Origin: a virus
Length of the DNA: 48,344 bases
Direction: 5' to 3' (one strand)
IMG/VR virus record: IMGVR_UViG_3300030117_004088
Coordinates: 1 to 48,344 of that record
Shown: piece by piece, positions 1-6,345 of the stretch
Numbering within the stretch: the stretch's first letter is position 1
How the letters are laid out: each line of letters starts with the position of its first letter
Made by a program: the position numbers and the translations under genes
Notes under the pieces: generated by a model
Database searches by the model: none
Told to the model about the DNA's origin: nothing
Seen by the model: only the letters and a program-made list of their open reading frames with translations

Positions 1-45
1 TGAAATAAAGATAAGTTTATCCTTAGCACTCATATCCTTACTCAT
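1..45 (-). CDS. Small protein, N-terminal part only (cut by window edge)
   Basis: Only the first 15 codons (MSKDMSAKDK...) lie inside the window; the gene continues beyond position 1. Its ATG shares one base with the stop codon of the preceding gene (TAATG at 47-43), the coupling used throughout this block. The function cannot be judged. Confidence 0.5.
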   Translation of the reverse strand, partial: MSKDMSAKDKLIFIS

Positions 46-194
46 TATACCATACCTCGCTCTTGAAGTGCATCATTGACTTTTTTTGTAATAGATGCGT
101 GTCTTCTCATGTCACCACCCATAAACATCTTACTCTTAGTCATTTGTAAGCATAGTCGGAGTTGTAGTAACTCTATATCATCTAATTCAATCAT
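45..194 (-). CDS. Hypothetical small protein, 49 aa
   Basis: A 49-residue basic protein that starts MIELDDIELL and ends ALQERGMV. The ATG (194-192) overlaps the TGA of the upstream gene as ATGA, and the stop overlaps the next ATG as TAATG. The two junctions are the main argument that it is real. The N-terminal third is acidic and leucine-rich, probably helical; the rest is rich in Lys, Arg and Met. No family recognised. Confidence 0.6.
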   Translation of the reverse strand: MIELDDIELLQLRLCLQMTKSKMFMGGDMRRHASITKKVNDALQERGMV

Positions 195-379
195 TTTACC
201 TCCACACTCCATAATGATTTATCAATGGCAGTATCACAATTAACACAGTTTAATGCACTCCAACTGAAATGATAAACCTTGTGAATTGTTTCACATTTAG
301 GGCACATAATATGTTTACCCCACTTACCTGCTCTCACTCTTGGAGTGATAGGTTTAAATGAAACTGTTGTAGTAATCAT
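191..379 (-). CDS. Small zinc-ribbon protein, 62 aa
   Basis: A 62-residue protein with two CxxC knuckles (CPKC near residue 26 and CVNC near residue 46). This is the layout of a one-zinc ribbon or rubredoxin-like knuckle. The segment between them is aromatic and the N-terminus is basic. The start overlaps the upstream stop as ATGA (379-376), and the stop overlaps the next start in the same way. A nucleic-acid-binding or protein-adaptor role is possible but is only inferred from the fold type. Confidence 0.7.
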   Translation of the reverse strand: MITTTVSFKPITPRVRAGKWGKHIMCPKCETIHKVYHFSWSALNCVNCDTAIDKSLWSVEVK

Positions 380-633
380 GGGAAAAATGGAGTTTTGGGT
401 GAATGTACTACATAAATGTTATTTGTTTCTATTTCATATCCATCCTTACCTTCTAAATCTATATCTGATGTATCAGCAACTTCATGTAACACATCAATAA
501 ACTCACTCATCATAGCAGAATAGTCCCACAATCCATGTATCTTTTCAGCAAGTAAATCCCTATCACTCTTAGATAATGCTGGATAGAGATTATCTACTGC
601 ATCATTCACATCAAGTTCAATTTTGTAAGTCAT
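376..633 (-). CDS. Hypothetical acidic protein, 85 aa
   Basis: The start is placed at the internal Met (MTYKIELDVN), not the Met 11 codons upstream. This ATG overlaps the upstream TGA as ATGA (633-630) and has a strong AGGAGG Shine-Dalgarno seven bases before it. The protein is 85 residues, acidic and probably helical, with a Pro-rich end (SPKTPFFP). No catalytic motif and no family recognised. Confidence 0.65.
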   Translation of the reverse strand: MTYKIELDVNDAVDNLYPALSKSDRDLLAEKIHGLWDYSAMMSEFIDVLHEVADTSDIDLEGKDGYEIETNNIYVVHSPKTPFFP

Positions 634-809
634 TGGATTTCCTCCTGTTGTTTTTGTGCTTGACATTCACAGGCATCTAGGATGCCCTCAAATTTTTCAA
701 AGATAACATCAATCTCTTCTACTAACTCCTCATCATCATTACCTTGAACATAACCCTCTAATACATAGAGGATTGTTGACATCTCATCTTTGGATAGGTT
801 TACTAGCAT
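630..809 (-). CDS. Hypothetical acidic small protein, 59 aa
   Basis: A 59-residue ORF in the gap between two clearer genes, starting MLVNLSKDEM and ending in a Gln-rich tail. It is strongly acidic (DDEELVEEIDV) and probably a helical hairpin. Its last codons carry the Shine-Dalgarno of the next gene, and its TGA overlaps that gene's ATG, which supports both starts. Only five bases separate its ATG from the stop of the upstream gene. Function unknown. Confidence 0.6.
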   Translation of the reverse strand: MLVNLSKDEMSTILYVLEGYVQGNDDEELVEEIDVIFEKFEGILDACECQAQKQQEEIQ

Positions 810-814
810 GGTGG

Positions 815-1342
815 TTACTTAAGGTAAAGGTAACCACCTGCCCAACCGCAGTTGTCAGGATTGTGAACAAATTCACGTTGATTAATGATTCTCATGTCAT
901 ATCTAACGTGCTTTGCTGGAGACTTCCATGATGCTGCTTTGTAAATCTCTCCTGTTTTCTTGTTTACAAATGCGTGGACACTTCCATCTCTATACTCATT
1001 TCTATCTCTGAATGTATCAAACTCTTGTGCAATGATTCTATAATACTTCCTACCATTCTCTATTCTAAACTTCATTCCCTTCCAAGTACCATTATCCATC
1101 TCATCTATCTGCTTTTGTGCATAGGCAGATAAATCTGCTCTCTTACCTTCAGCATTGAAGTATGCACTATTTCTTTCAATCATTCTTCTATGGTATCTCT
1201 TGTAGTTCTCTGCAAGTGATTCACATAGTGTCTCTGTCCACTCCAATACTCTTTCTTCCAATGTTTTCTGTGGAGAAACTCCTAAAGGTGTCATACCATC
1301 CAATGCTGGAACCTGTGGAGTTGGTCTGTAAGTAGCAGTCAT
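815..1342 (-). CDS. Conserved cyanophage hypothetical protein, 175 aa
   Basis: A 175-residue protein. Residues 25-75 are helical and charged. The C-terminal half contains SVHAFVNKKTGEIYKAASW and PAKHVRYDMR, a pattern I associate with a family of unknown function in T4-like cyanophages. The start at 1342 is supported by AAGGGAC just upstream and by a sigma70-like promoter whose -10 (TATAAT) lies 26 bases before the ATG, so this is the first gene of a transcription unit running to the left edge. A longer antisense-like frame at 1221-1418 is a shadow. Confidence 0.8.
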   Translation of the reverse strand: MTATYRPTPQVPALDGMTPLGVSPQKTLEERVLEWTETLCESLAENYKRYHRRMIERNSAYFNAEGKRADLSAYAQKQIDEMDNGTWKGMKFRIENGRKYYRIIAQEFDTFRDRNEYRDGSVHAFVNKKTGEIYKAASWKSPAKHVRYDMRIINQREFVHNPDNCGWAGGYLYLK

Positions 1343-1367
1343 AAGTCCCTTGATTGTTTACTCTTAT

Positions 1368-1395
1368 ATTATAGCAGTAAAAAACCCTCTGTGAA
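1368..1395 (-). promoter_or_regulatory. Sigma70-like promoter overlapping a terminator (element A)
   Basis: Minus strand: TTCACA (1395-1390), 16-base spacer, TATAAT (1373-1368), with TG one base before the -10 (extended -10). The -35-like hexamer lies in the terminator hairpin and the T-run is the spacer. It would drive the gene starting at 1342. Confidence 0.65.
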
Positions 1396-1400
1396 GAGGG
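1385..1400 (-). terminator. Intrinsic terminator (element A)
   Basis: Six-base stem CCCTCT/AGAGGG with loop TCAC, followed on the minus strand by TTTTTT. It ends transcription after the small gene at 1424-1537. Confidence 0.8.
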
Positions 1401-1423
1401 CTTGTACCACTTATTCAACTGTC

Positions 1424-1537
1424 TTATAGATCGGTTCCTCCTGTCTCTACTACCTCTACAATGTCCTCAAGGACTGATAGGATTTCATTCCCATTGTCTG
1501 TAGTGTCAAGAAGGAACTCTGCGAAATTAGGTGACAT
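1424..1537 (-). CDS. Hypothetical small acidic protein, 37 aa
   Basis: A 37-residue acidic ORF (MSPNFAEFLL start, ETGGTDL end) rich in Asp, Glu, Val and Leu, consistent with one amphipathic helix. It ends 23 bases before a terminator, and a likely promoter lies about 350 bases upstream. No good Shine-Dalgarno precedes this ATG. The reading frame stays open about 90 bases upstream without a start codon, so the true N-terminus could be longer if a non-AUG start is used. Confidence 0.5.
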   Translation of the reverse strand: MSPNFAEFLLDTTDNGNEILSVLEDIVEVVETGGTDL

Positions 1538-1883
1538 GATAATAATAGTGTCGGGTTTATAAAATGGTGGTTTCCTATCGCCTCCTAGTCTGAAACCACC
1601 AAAGGGACTAGCAGCAGTTGAAAGAAACGTGGGGCATCAACGCTGGTTTCACCAGTCATGCCCAAATTTACCTACTGGGAATCGCTTACACCTGAACCCC
1701 TACTGCAACTCCTAACCAAAAATGGATGTATGTTGCTATAAGGTCTTACACTCATTGTTATCCCATCCCCATATGCAAGAACAAATCCTGCTTTTTCGGG
1801 TTTAAGTATGGACTCTCACCATACCCAATGGATGCCTTAAAGTTCGGGCAGTAGAACCAACTCAGTTGTCTCTCAACTTCTAT
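1538..1883 (-). ncRNA. Candidate structured RNA or long 5' leader
   Basis: This stretch of about 350 bases downstream of the 1884-1911 promoter holds no convincing gene. It is 42-48 percent G+C by hand count per 60-base line, against roughly 28-33 percent in several neighbouring genes. It holds a hairpin AGTTG/CAACT at the predicted 5' end, GTATGG/CCATAC (1806-1811 with 1819-1824), GGGCAT/ATGCCC (1632-1637 with 1658-1663) enclosing CTGGT/ACCAG, and a pseudoknot-capable set. That set is CTAGTC/GACTAG (1606-1611 with 1585-1590) interleaved with a 10-base pair TGGTGGTTTC/GAAACCACCA (1592-1601 with 1565-1574). It could be a leader of the 37-residue gene, a stand-alone RNA, or a decayed gene. No known RNA family was recognised. 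Confidence 0.45.
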
Positions 1884-1911
1884 AGTATAGCAGTTTTACG
1901 TCATGCTTCAA
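1884..1911 (-). promoter_or_regulatory. Sigma70-like promoter with extended -10
   Basis: Minus strand: TTGAAG (1911-1906), 16-base spacer, TATACT (1889-1884), preceded by TGC (extended -10). The six bases CTGCTATA are shared with the promoter of element A. It lies just after the stop of the gene at 1927-2364 and would start the structured region below it. Confidence 0.55.
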
Positions 1912-1926
1912 GGACGAATGTGCCAG

Positions 1927-2364
1927 TTAGTTGACTGGCACTTCAGATGGGATTTCTCTTCCATCTATGTTAGTGTCTATAATATTCCAATCATCATCAT
2001 AAGTATGATTGATTGCATAGCACTCCCATGTATGATCTAAAGTGAACACATATAGAAACTCTTCACATGCGGTAGCATTAGCAGCATACTCGTCAAAGTT
2101 CAAGTCTAAACGTGGTTCAGTATTGTCTCCACGCTCATTATAGTATAATGGACGTGTCTCTCCTAATTCCTTTCTATCCCAATCATCATTTGAATCACAT
2201 GAACTCATATCTCCACCATCAATCAACTCTGCAACCTTCTCTCTTGTGTTAAACTTTGCCTTAAGAGTAACACCTAACCACTGTGGATAACCATCCCAAT
2301 GATGATACACAGATAGAATAGCATCATCCGCAAGTTGAATACCAATCCTTGAACGTGTTGCCAT
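1927..2364 (-). CDS. Conserved cyanophage hypothetical protein, 145 aa
   Basis: A 145-residue acidic protein. The N-terminus MATRSRIG followed by SVYHHWDGYPQWLG and LIDGGDMSSC is a pattern I associate with a common cyanophage protein of unknown function. It is rich in Asp, Trp and Tyr; the His-His-Trp-Asp cluster near residues 21-24 is notable but not a known active site. No strong Shine-Dalgarno is visible (only a CCCCCC-T run and AAATG), and the gene is preceded by about 265 bases of structured, apparently non-coding sequence that may control its translation. Confidence 0.8.
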   Translation of the reverse strand: MATRSRIGIQLADDAILSVYHHWDGYPQWLGVTLKAKFNTREKVAELIDGGDMSSCDSNDDWDRKELGETRPLYYNERGDNTEPRLDLNFDEYAANATACEEFLYVFTLDHTWECYAINHTYDDDWNIIDTNIDGREIPSEVPVN

Positions 2365-2629
2365 TTAAAAAAGGGGGGTAAATTGTGTGTAGGACTTACA
2401 GGGCGTAATTTCTCTGCTGAACAAAGACAACCATAGACCCTTGCCTAAATGGTGAGAGAAACAAAAAACGGGGACAGTGCATTACTCTTTCAGTCATGTC
2501 TCTGCTTCTGATTGACACCACTAATACTGTAGTACGGTTTCCTAAAGGAACAACGCTCTTGCGAGGCAGATTTACATCTAGTGTTACTTGTCAGAGTAGA
2601 AAGAAACCGTCTTTGTTTCCCATGTGCTT
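2365..2629 (-). ncRNA. Candidate structured leader upstream of the 145-aa gene
   Basis: About 265 bases with no convincing gene and about 43 percent G+C. Two perfect long-range pairings are visible: AACAAAGAC with GTCTTTGTT (9 bp, 2609-2617 with 2420-2428), which would close the whole domain, and ACGGTTTC with GAAACCGT (8 bp, 2603-2610 with 2534-2541). The pair TACTCT/AGAGTA would cross the second stem, and small hairpins such as CTC-GCAA-GAG and TTCC-TTTA-GGAA fill the interior. A TATAAT at 2635-2630 overlaps the stop of the upstream methyltransferase but lacks a clear -35. A start-less open frame in the same strand makes a decayed gene the main alternative. Confidence 0.4.
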
Positions 2630-2630
2630 A

Positions 2631-3491
2631 TTATAGTGCATCTAGCAGAGGATTCGACACCTCTTGTACCACTTCTTTCACTGGTACATGCTCCTTGAGT
2701 CTCCTTTGAGATACATTGTAGTATGATTCATCAATCTCAAATCCTATGAAGTTTCTATTAGTATCCTTAGATATAACAGCAGTAGTTCCAGCACCCATAA
2801 AAGGATCTAATACTAAATCATCCTCATTACTCCATGTCATTATATGATCTTGTGCCAACAATTCAGGATACATTGCAGGATGTTCAAATGCAAAATCATC
2901 TTTAGTTGTATAACCTTTACCTGTATTATATTTCCAAATGTTATTTCTAGGTGAGAATTTAGGTGTTGGTTTCTGTTGTCTTGTTATTAATTTACCATCT
3001 TTAGCTCTCATTGTTCCACCATCTTTTCCCCAAGGTGTATGTCCTGCCCACTTATTAGGTTTATCACATATTAAATTAGCAGTCTTTGGTTTACCATCTT
3101 TACTCAAGATAAACATGTATTCAAATAGTTGTGAATACCTATTACCATCTCTCCTAGCAGGGAAAGCAGTTCCATTCTTTTCATATATCATTGTATCATG
3201 TAACTTAAAACCTAAGTCCATGAAGTATAATGCCTGTCTGAAACTACTACCAGTCTCGCTCCCTTTAATTACAGCATCACCAACTACCCATACAATAACA
3301 CCACCAACTTTCATCACTCGGTATAAACCTTGTGCTACCTCTTTGAATACCTCAAAGTCCCATTTACTACTGTCATTATATGTTCTCAAGTCATCATACG
3401 GTGGACTCGTAACGCACAAGTCAACCATGTTCTCGTGCATGTATCGCATACCAGTAATGCAAGATTGATTGTAAATAGTGTTAATTTGCAT
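2631..3491 (-). CDS. DNA methyltransferase, beta-class (TSPPY type)
   Basis: A 286-residue S-adenosylmethionine-dependent amino-methyltransferase. The catalytic motif TSPPY is at residues 28-32 and the SAM-binding motif DPFMGAGTT at about 229-237. Catalytic motif first and SAM motif last is the beta-class order (N6-adenine or N4-cytosine; SPPY leans toward N4-cytosine). The length is normal for the family and no restriction endonuclease is adjacent. It starts 3 bases after the ParB-like gene, suggesting a functional pair. A second enzyme of the same layout lies at 10166-11032. Likely roles are protection from host restriction or epigenetic control; the target sequence cannot be predicted. Confidence 0.9.
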   Translation of the reverse strand: MQINTIYNQSCITGMRYMHENMVDLCVTSPPYDDLRTYNDSSKWDFEVFKEVAQGLYRVMKVGGVIVWVVGDAVIKGSETGSSFRQALYFMDLGFKLHDTMIYEKNGTAFPARRDGNRYSQLFEYMFILSKDGKPKTANLICDKPNKWAGHTPWGKDGGTMRAKDGKLITRQQKPTPKFSPRNNIWKYNTGKGYTTKDDFAFEHPAMYPELLAQDHIMTWSNEDDLVLDPFMGAGTTAVISKDTNRNFIGFEIDESYYNVSQRRLKEHVPVKEVVQEVSNPLLDAL

Positions 3492-3494
3492 TAC

Positions 3495-4394
3495 TTAAGG
3501 TTTGCATGAATAGAATTTACGATACCTTCCACCCTTCTTAAGATTATCATCTGTAAGAGTATCTTCATCACAATCAAATTCAATCATACCATCATCTCTC
3601 TCTAACATCCTATCTAATCCAACACATAACATTCTATACCATAATGTTATTCTTGGTGCATTTGCTAAATGTGTTGTCTTACTATCAAAATATTCTACCA
3701 TACCCTTACTTAATGTTGTTGATTCTCCATCAGCAAGAAACTCACCTGCTATCAATTCAAGTAAACTAATTGCTTCCTCTTTATTACCACTAATATATGC
3801 AAATGTTGCCCATGCACCTACAGTTTTTTGTGCAAAAGTAAAACATTGTTTGTTAGTTGATTCAAAAAATTCATCTGCAATTTGTTGTCCTTTAATAATA
3901 GACTTCTTCCATATCACCCAATGATCATAACAATTATCTTGTCTCAATGATTCACCTTGACGAGAAACTATATCAGAAAGAATAACATATTGTGCTGCTG
4001 TTGCTTCAGGATCTCTCCTTAATACTTCATCTTTAGGTGTACGATTCTTTGCTGGATGAGTCTTACTAAAACAATCAGGTTCAACACCAGTAACAACATT
4101 AAATTTAAATTTTATATCTTGTCCTTTAAACTTTACTATTGCCTTTAATGTATGTTGTTTCTCTGTTAAATTCCCATTAGTATTAAATGTAATAGGTTGC
4201 CCATCTTGATAAAACTTATCTCTTTCTATAGAATTATAAATCTTATTAACTTGAGACTGTGATTGTCTCCTATTCTCATAATTATGATTGATAAGAATAT
4301 ACTCTGCTTGTTCTGGAGTAATGTCATACATACCCGATTCATACTCCTGACAACAGGGATCGAATGGTAGAGTAGTTTTTACTGTCTCACTCAT
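3495..4394 (-). CDS. ParB/sulfiredoxin-fold-like protein
   Basis: A 299-residue protein whose first 100 residues match the pattern of phage ParB-like domains: YENRRQSQSQVNKIYNSI followed by ITFNTNGNLTEKQHTLKAIV. In the usual family the last part reads DGQHR; here it is TEKQHT (residues 77-82), so the His remains but the Gly and Arg are lost. The C-terminal 200 residues look helical and are unassigned. ParB-like domains often sit beside or are fused to DNA methyltransferases, and here the methyltransferase follows 3 bases later. It is the first gene after the promoter of the 4415-4449 repeat. A DNA-targeting role for the methyltransferase is an inference. Confidence 0.6.
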   Translation of the reverse strand: MSETVKTTLPFDPCCQEYESGMYDITPEQAEYILINHNYENRRQSQSQVNKIYNSIERDKFYQDGQPITFNTNGNLTEKQHTLKAIVKFKGQDIKFKFNVVTGVEPDCFSKTHPAKNRTPKDEVLRRDPEATAAQYVILSDIVSRQGESLRQDNCYDHWVIWKKSIIKGQQIADEFFESTNKQCFTFAQKTVGAWATFAYISGNKEEAISLLELIAGEFLADGESTTLSKGMVEYFDSKTTHLANAPRITLWYRMLCVGLDRMLERDDGMIEFDCDEDTLTDDNLKKGGRYRKFYSCKP

Positions 4395-4415
4395 TTTTTT
4401 ATAATCACTATAGGC

Positions 4416-4444
4416 ATTATAAAACCCCTCAACTAAAAAGTCAA
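4416..4444 (-). promoter_or_regulatory. Near-consensus sigma70 promoter inside the terminator (element B)
   Basis: Minus strand: TTGACT (4444-4439), exactly 17 bases, TATAAT (4421-4416). The -35 lies in the ascending arm of the hairpin and the -10 begins with the last T of the T-run. The predicted transcript would have only about 15 bases before the ATG at 4394, with no clear Shine-Dalgarno. Confidence 0.8.
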
Positions 4445-4448
4445 GGGG
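4425..4448 (-). terminator. Intrinsic terminator (element B)
   Basis: Minus strand: CCCCTTGAC, loop TTTTTA, GTTGAGGGG (9-bp stem with two G-T pairs), then TTTT. It lies just after the stop of the gene at 4463-4675. Confidence 0.8.
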
Positions 4449-4462
4449 TATTGTGTAGGTTT

Positions 4463-4675
4463 TTAAGCTGGTACTTTCCAGATGTAGATAGCGTCTCTCA
4501 TAAGTTTTAATGGATTGTCTCTCTTTCCACCCAATGATTTAATCATTTGATGTTCTGCAAGACAGGAACATAACTCAGAGACATCTAAAGCACTAAGTTT
4601 ATCCAAGTACATGGTAAGATCTTCTTTAACAGCATAATAATCTGCTTCAACTTGAGGATCTTTGAACTTTTTCAT
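4463..4675 (-). CDS. Hypothetical protein, 70 aa
   Basis: A 70-residue protein, mostly helical by composition, with the pair CSC near residue 37. It ends IYIWKVPA 15 bases before the element B terminator, so it is the last gene of its transcription unit. About 120 non-coding bases lie upstream. No family recognised. Confidence 0.65.
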   Translation of the reverse strand: MKKFKDPQVEADYYAVKEDLTMYLDKLSALDVSELCSCLAEHQMIKSLGGKRDNPLKLMRDAIYIWKVPA

Positions 4676-4690
4676 AATGTGAATGTGAAA

Positions 4691-4723
4691 CTACTCTTTT
4701 AATATACACCAGTTTGAGAGTAG
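4691..4723. other. Inverted repeat in the gap before the 70-aa gene
   Basis: CTACTCT at 4691-4697 and AGAGTAG at 4717-4723, a perfect 7-base inverted repeat with a 19-base centre. The gap 4676-4793 also repeats AAACTGG on the minus strand. It may be an operator or an RNA hairpin; no promoter is convincing here. Confidence 0.35.
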
Positions 4724-4793
4724 TGTGTGCCAGTTTGTGTAACTTCACAAGGTGACTTTTTCTTCAAGGTTTCTCTACGCTTTCTCTACACTA

Positions 4794-5096
4794 TCAATCG
4801 TCATACACTCTGCACTCTAATGAGTCAGGATGATTATCACAGTACACTTCTAAATGCTTATCCTCATGCCTAGTATGCCAATCATTGATCTTACCGTCAT
4901 TCGTATTGACTTCTGATTCATCATGTGCATGGAAAGCATCATTGTGCATTTCTAAATCTTCTTTGCTATACTCTAACATACCATGATTGATATGCTCTTT
5001 ACCATCATTAGGATCTAGATATACTTCATGTTCTAAATCGTGATTTGGAGTTTTAGTAGTCATAAGCCATCCAACTTTACTATTGAGTAATCTCAT
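4794..5096 (-). CDS. Hypothetical acidic His-rich protein, up to 100 aa
   Basis: An acidic protein with many His, Asp, Glu and Asn residues (for example HNDAFHAHDESE), with no recognised domain. Two starts are possible: the first Met at 5096, or the Met at 5063 (MTTKTPNHDL), which has GGATGG a few bases upstream and would give 89 residues. I list the longer form but find the shorter equally likely. It ends with the acidic RVYDD. Confidence 0.6.
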   Translation of the reverse strand: MRLLNSKVGWLMTTKTPNHDLEHEVYLDPNDGKEHINHGMLEYSKEDLEMHNDAFHAHDESEVNTNDGKINDWHTRHEDKHLEVYCDNHPDSLECRVYDD

Positions 5097-5108
5097 TGTT
5101 ATTTATTT

Positions 5109-5327
5109 TCAAGAGACTGTTTGAAGTTCTCGAATTGATACCTTCCTAACAAACTCTTGATTCATATTATAATACAATTTATGATTTTCTGTGGTAACAT
5201 AGTGTCCTTTTATGTCCCCATCCTGACAATGCCACCCATAAGCAATGACTTTTTCCTCTACACCATCTATTCTCATCTTTTTACTACCATCTAGGTAAGA
5301 GTGGTATCTTTCGTCTAAGTTAAGCAT
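5109..5327 (-). CDS. Hypothetical protein, 72 aa
   Basis: A 72-residue protein with many Tyr and His residues and several likely beta strands (EKVIAYGWHC, GHYVTT, KLYYNM). It is the first gene after a candidate promoter at 5351-5359, with no Shine-Dalgarno in the short leader. Family unknown. Confidence 0.6.
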   Translation of the reverse strand: MLNLDERYHSYLDGSKKMRIDGVEEKVIAYGWHCQDGDIKGHYVTTENHKLYYNMNQEFVRKVSIRELQTVS

Positions 5328-5350
5328 GAGTTTAAGAAGTATGTGTTGGT

Positions 5351-5359
5351 ATTATAACA
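5351..5359 (-). promoter_or_regulatory. Possible extended -10 promoter
   Basis: Minus strand TGTTATAAT: a full -10 with TG one base upstream. No clear -35 is visible in the AT-rich sequence before it. It lies 23 bases before the ATG at 5327. Confidence 0.4.
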
Positions 5360-5422
5360 TAGTTATATATTTTATCTATAAACTTTATATTGTCTTTAGA
5401 GTTAGATAGTATAACTTAATAC

Positions 5423-5620
5423 TTAAGTAGTCTCATTCATGTGAGCATCCACAATATCCTGTAACTTTTCAAACTCTTTTAAACTTTCAATATCATACAA
5501 TAATTTAGATATTTGATTCACAACTAAAGGTTTTTCATTCATTGCAGCAAACTTAATTGCTGCTCGGATGCTGCCCTCTGCCTCAAGTAAATAATCTATT
5601 GTTTGTTTTGATAATGCCAT
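5423..5620 (-). CDS. Hypothetical helical protein, 65 aa
   Basis: A 65-residue protein, almost entirely helix-forming (for example LLEAEGSIRAAIKFAAMNEK). The ATG at 5620 overlaps the upstream stop as TAATG. No family recognised. Confidence 0.6.
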   Translation of the reverse strand: MALSKQTIDYLLEAEGSIRAAIKFAAMNEKPLVVNQISKLLYDIESLKEFEKLQDIVDAHMNETT

Positions 5621-5820
5621 TAGACTTCATCCTCACAATGCTTTTCTACAATCTCTGTAATTATATCAGAAAAAGCATCACGCAATTCATATTCAATATC
5701 ACTCTTATCTTTCTTTAACCTAGTAACTGTAATAGGTGGAAGTGTGAGAGTAGCAGTAATATCCCATAATCCAAGTTCTTTGTTCTTGGTAGTTGTAATT
5801 TCTAGCATTTGTTTTTCCAT
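5620..5820 (-). CDS. Hypothetical protein, 66 aa
   Basis: A 66-residue protein with a beta-rich first half (MLEITTTKNK, LWDITATLTLPPITV) and an acidic helical second half. The start at 5820 lies two bases after the upstream stop; a second Met four codons in is an alternative with GGAAA before it. The stop overlaps the next start as TAATG. Function unknown. Confidence 0.6.
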   Translation of the reverse strand: MEKQMLEITTTKNKELGLWDITATLTLPPITVTRLKKDKSDIEYELRDAFSDIITEIVEKHCEDEV

Positions 5821-5822
5821 GA

Positions 5823-6203
5823 TTAATTTTCATCCTCATCATTATGTAGTTCAGGTGAATCTAGTTTAAATCTACTCTTATCAATCGGAGTATATTCAAA
5901 TCCATATTTCTCTAATGCCTCTTGAAACTCTTTCCCTGATAGTTTACCCTCCCAATAGTCATTCTCAGTATATCCACCATCAATAACTTCAATGTCTTTA
6001 TTAGTATTACTTTTTAATAAAGCTAGTAGTTTCACACTATCATTATAACATGCCCTATAATATCTCATATTATCCTTGACAGTATCAGTTATAACATCAT
6101 ATACTTCTTGTGGAGTAAATTCTCCTATCATAACTTCTCTTAGCGAATCTTGTAGATTCTCAATAGAATAGTTATGCTCCGATTTTTCTGTCATTCTTGT
6201 CAT
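5823..6203 (-). CDS. Hypothetical acidic protein, 126 aa
   Basis: A 126-residue acidic protein, helical in the first two thirds, with an Asp/Glu-rich tail (HNDEDEN). The start is either the first Met (6203) or the fourth codon. Its first 32 bases overlap the end of the small gene at 6172-6345, so its ribosome binding site lies inside that gene. No family recognised. Confidence 0.65.
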   Translation of the reverse strand: MTRMTEKSEHNYSIENLQDSLREVMIGEFTPQEVYDVITDTVKDNMRYYRACYNDSVKLLALLKSNTNKDIEVIDGGYTENDYWEGKLSGKEFQEALEKYGFEYTPIDKSRFKLDSPELHNDEDEN

Positions 6204-6345
6204 ATTGAATCGCTTGGTTAATAATAACTTGTATTTCCTTAGATGTCAAGTTGTTTAAGAATTTCCAGTTAGGATCTTTCTTATCCCATTCTAATGTAAA
6301 TGAACCATCACTATTCTGATTGACTTTTAAACTTTCGTTCTGCAT
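6172..6345 (-). CDS. Small conserved-looking phage protein, 57 aa
   Basis: A 57-residue ORF starting MQNESLKVNQ. The segment SDGSFTLEWDKKDPNWKFLN followed by TSKEIQ resembles a short family in T4-like cyanophages (pattern G-S-F/Y-T-x-E-W-D-x-x-D-P). It overlaps the upstream gene by 35 bases and the downstream gene by 32, so three genes share this short stretch. Function unknown. Confidence 0.6.
   Translation of the reverse strand: MQNESLKVNQNSDGSFTLEWDKKDPNWKFLNNLTSKEIQVIINQAIQYDKNDRKIGA

Larger units (their letters stand above)
4415..4449 (-). repeat. 35-bp terminator-promoter repeat, copy 1 (element B)
   Basis: Identical over 35 bases to 7846-7880. It carries both a terminator hairpin and a promoter on the minus strand, between two genes of the same orientation. 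The flanks of the two copies differ, so the conserved block is exactly the regulatory unit. Confidence 0.95.

Noticed and set aside
1221-1418. 65-codon minus frame across element A
   Set aside because: It runs through a terminator and promoter and overlaps the start of the better-supported 175-residue gene.
1760-1885. Protein-like reading of the first part of the 1538-1883 region (EVERQLSWFYCPNF style)
   Set aside because: No start codon precedes it, it ends at a stop after about 40 codons, and continuing needs two or more frame changes. Kept only as an alternative to the structured-RNA view.
2401-2570. Start-less open frame in the second leader
   Set aside because: No ATG with a ribosome site at its beginning and no recognisable protein pattern; the perfect long-range stems explain the sequence better.
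2938-3468. 176-codon plus-strand frame inside the methyltransferase gene
   Set aside because: It lies wholly antisense to a gene with clear TSPPY and DPFMGAGTT motifs.
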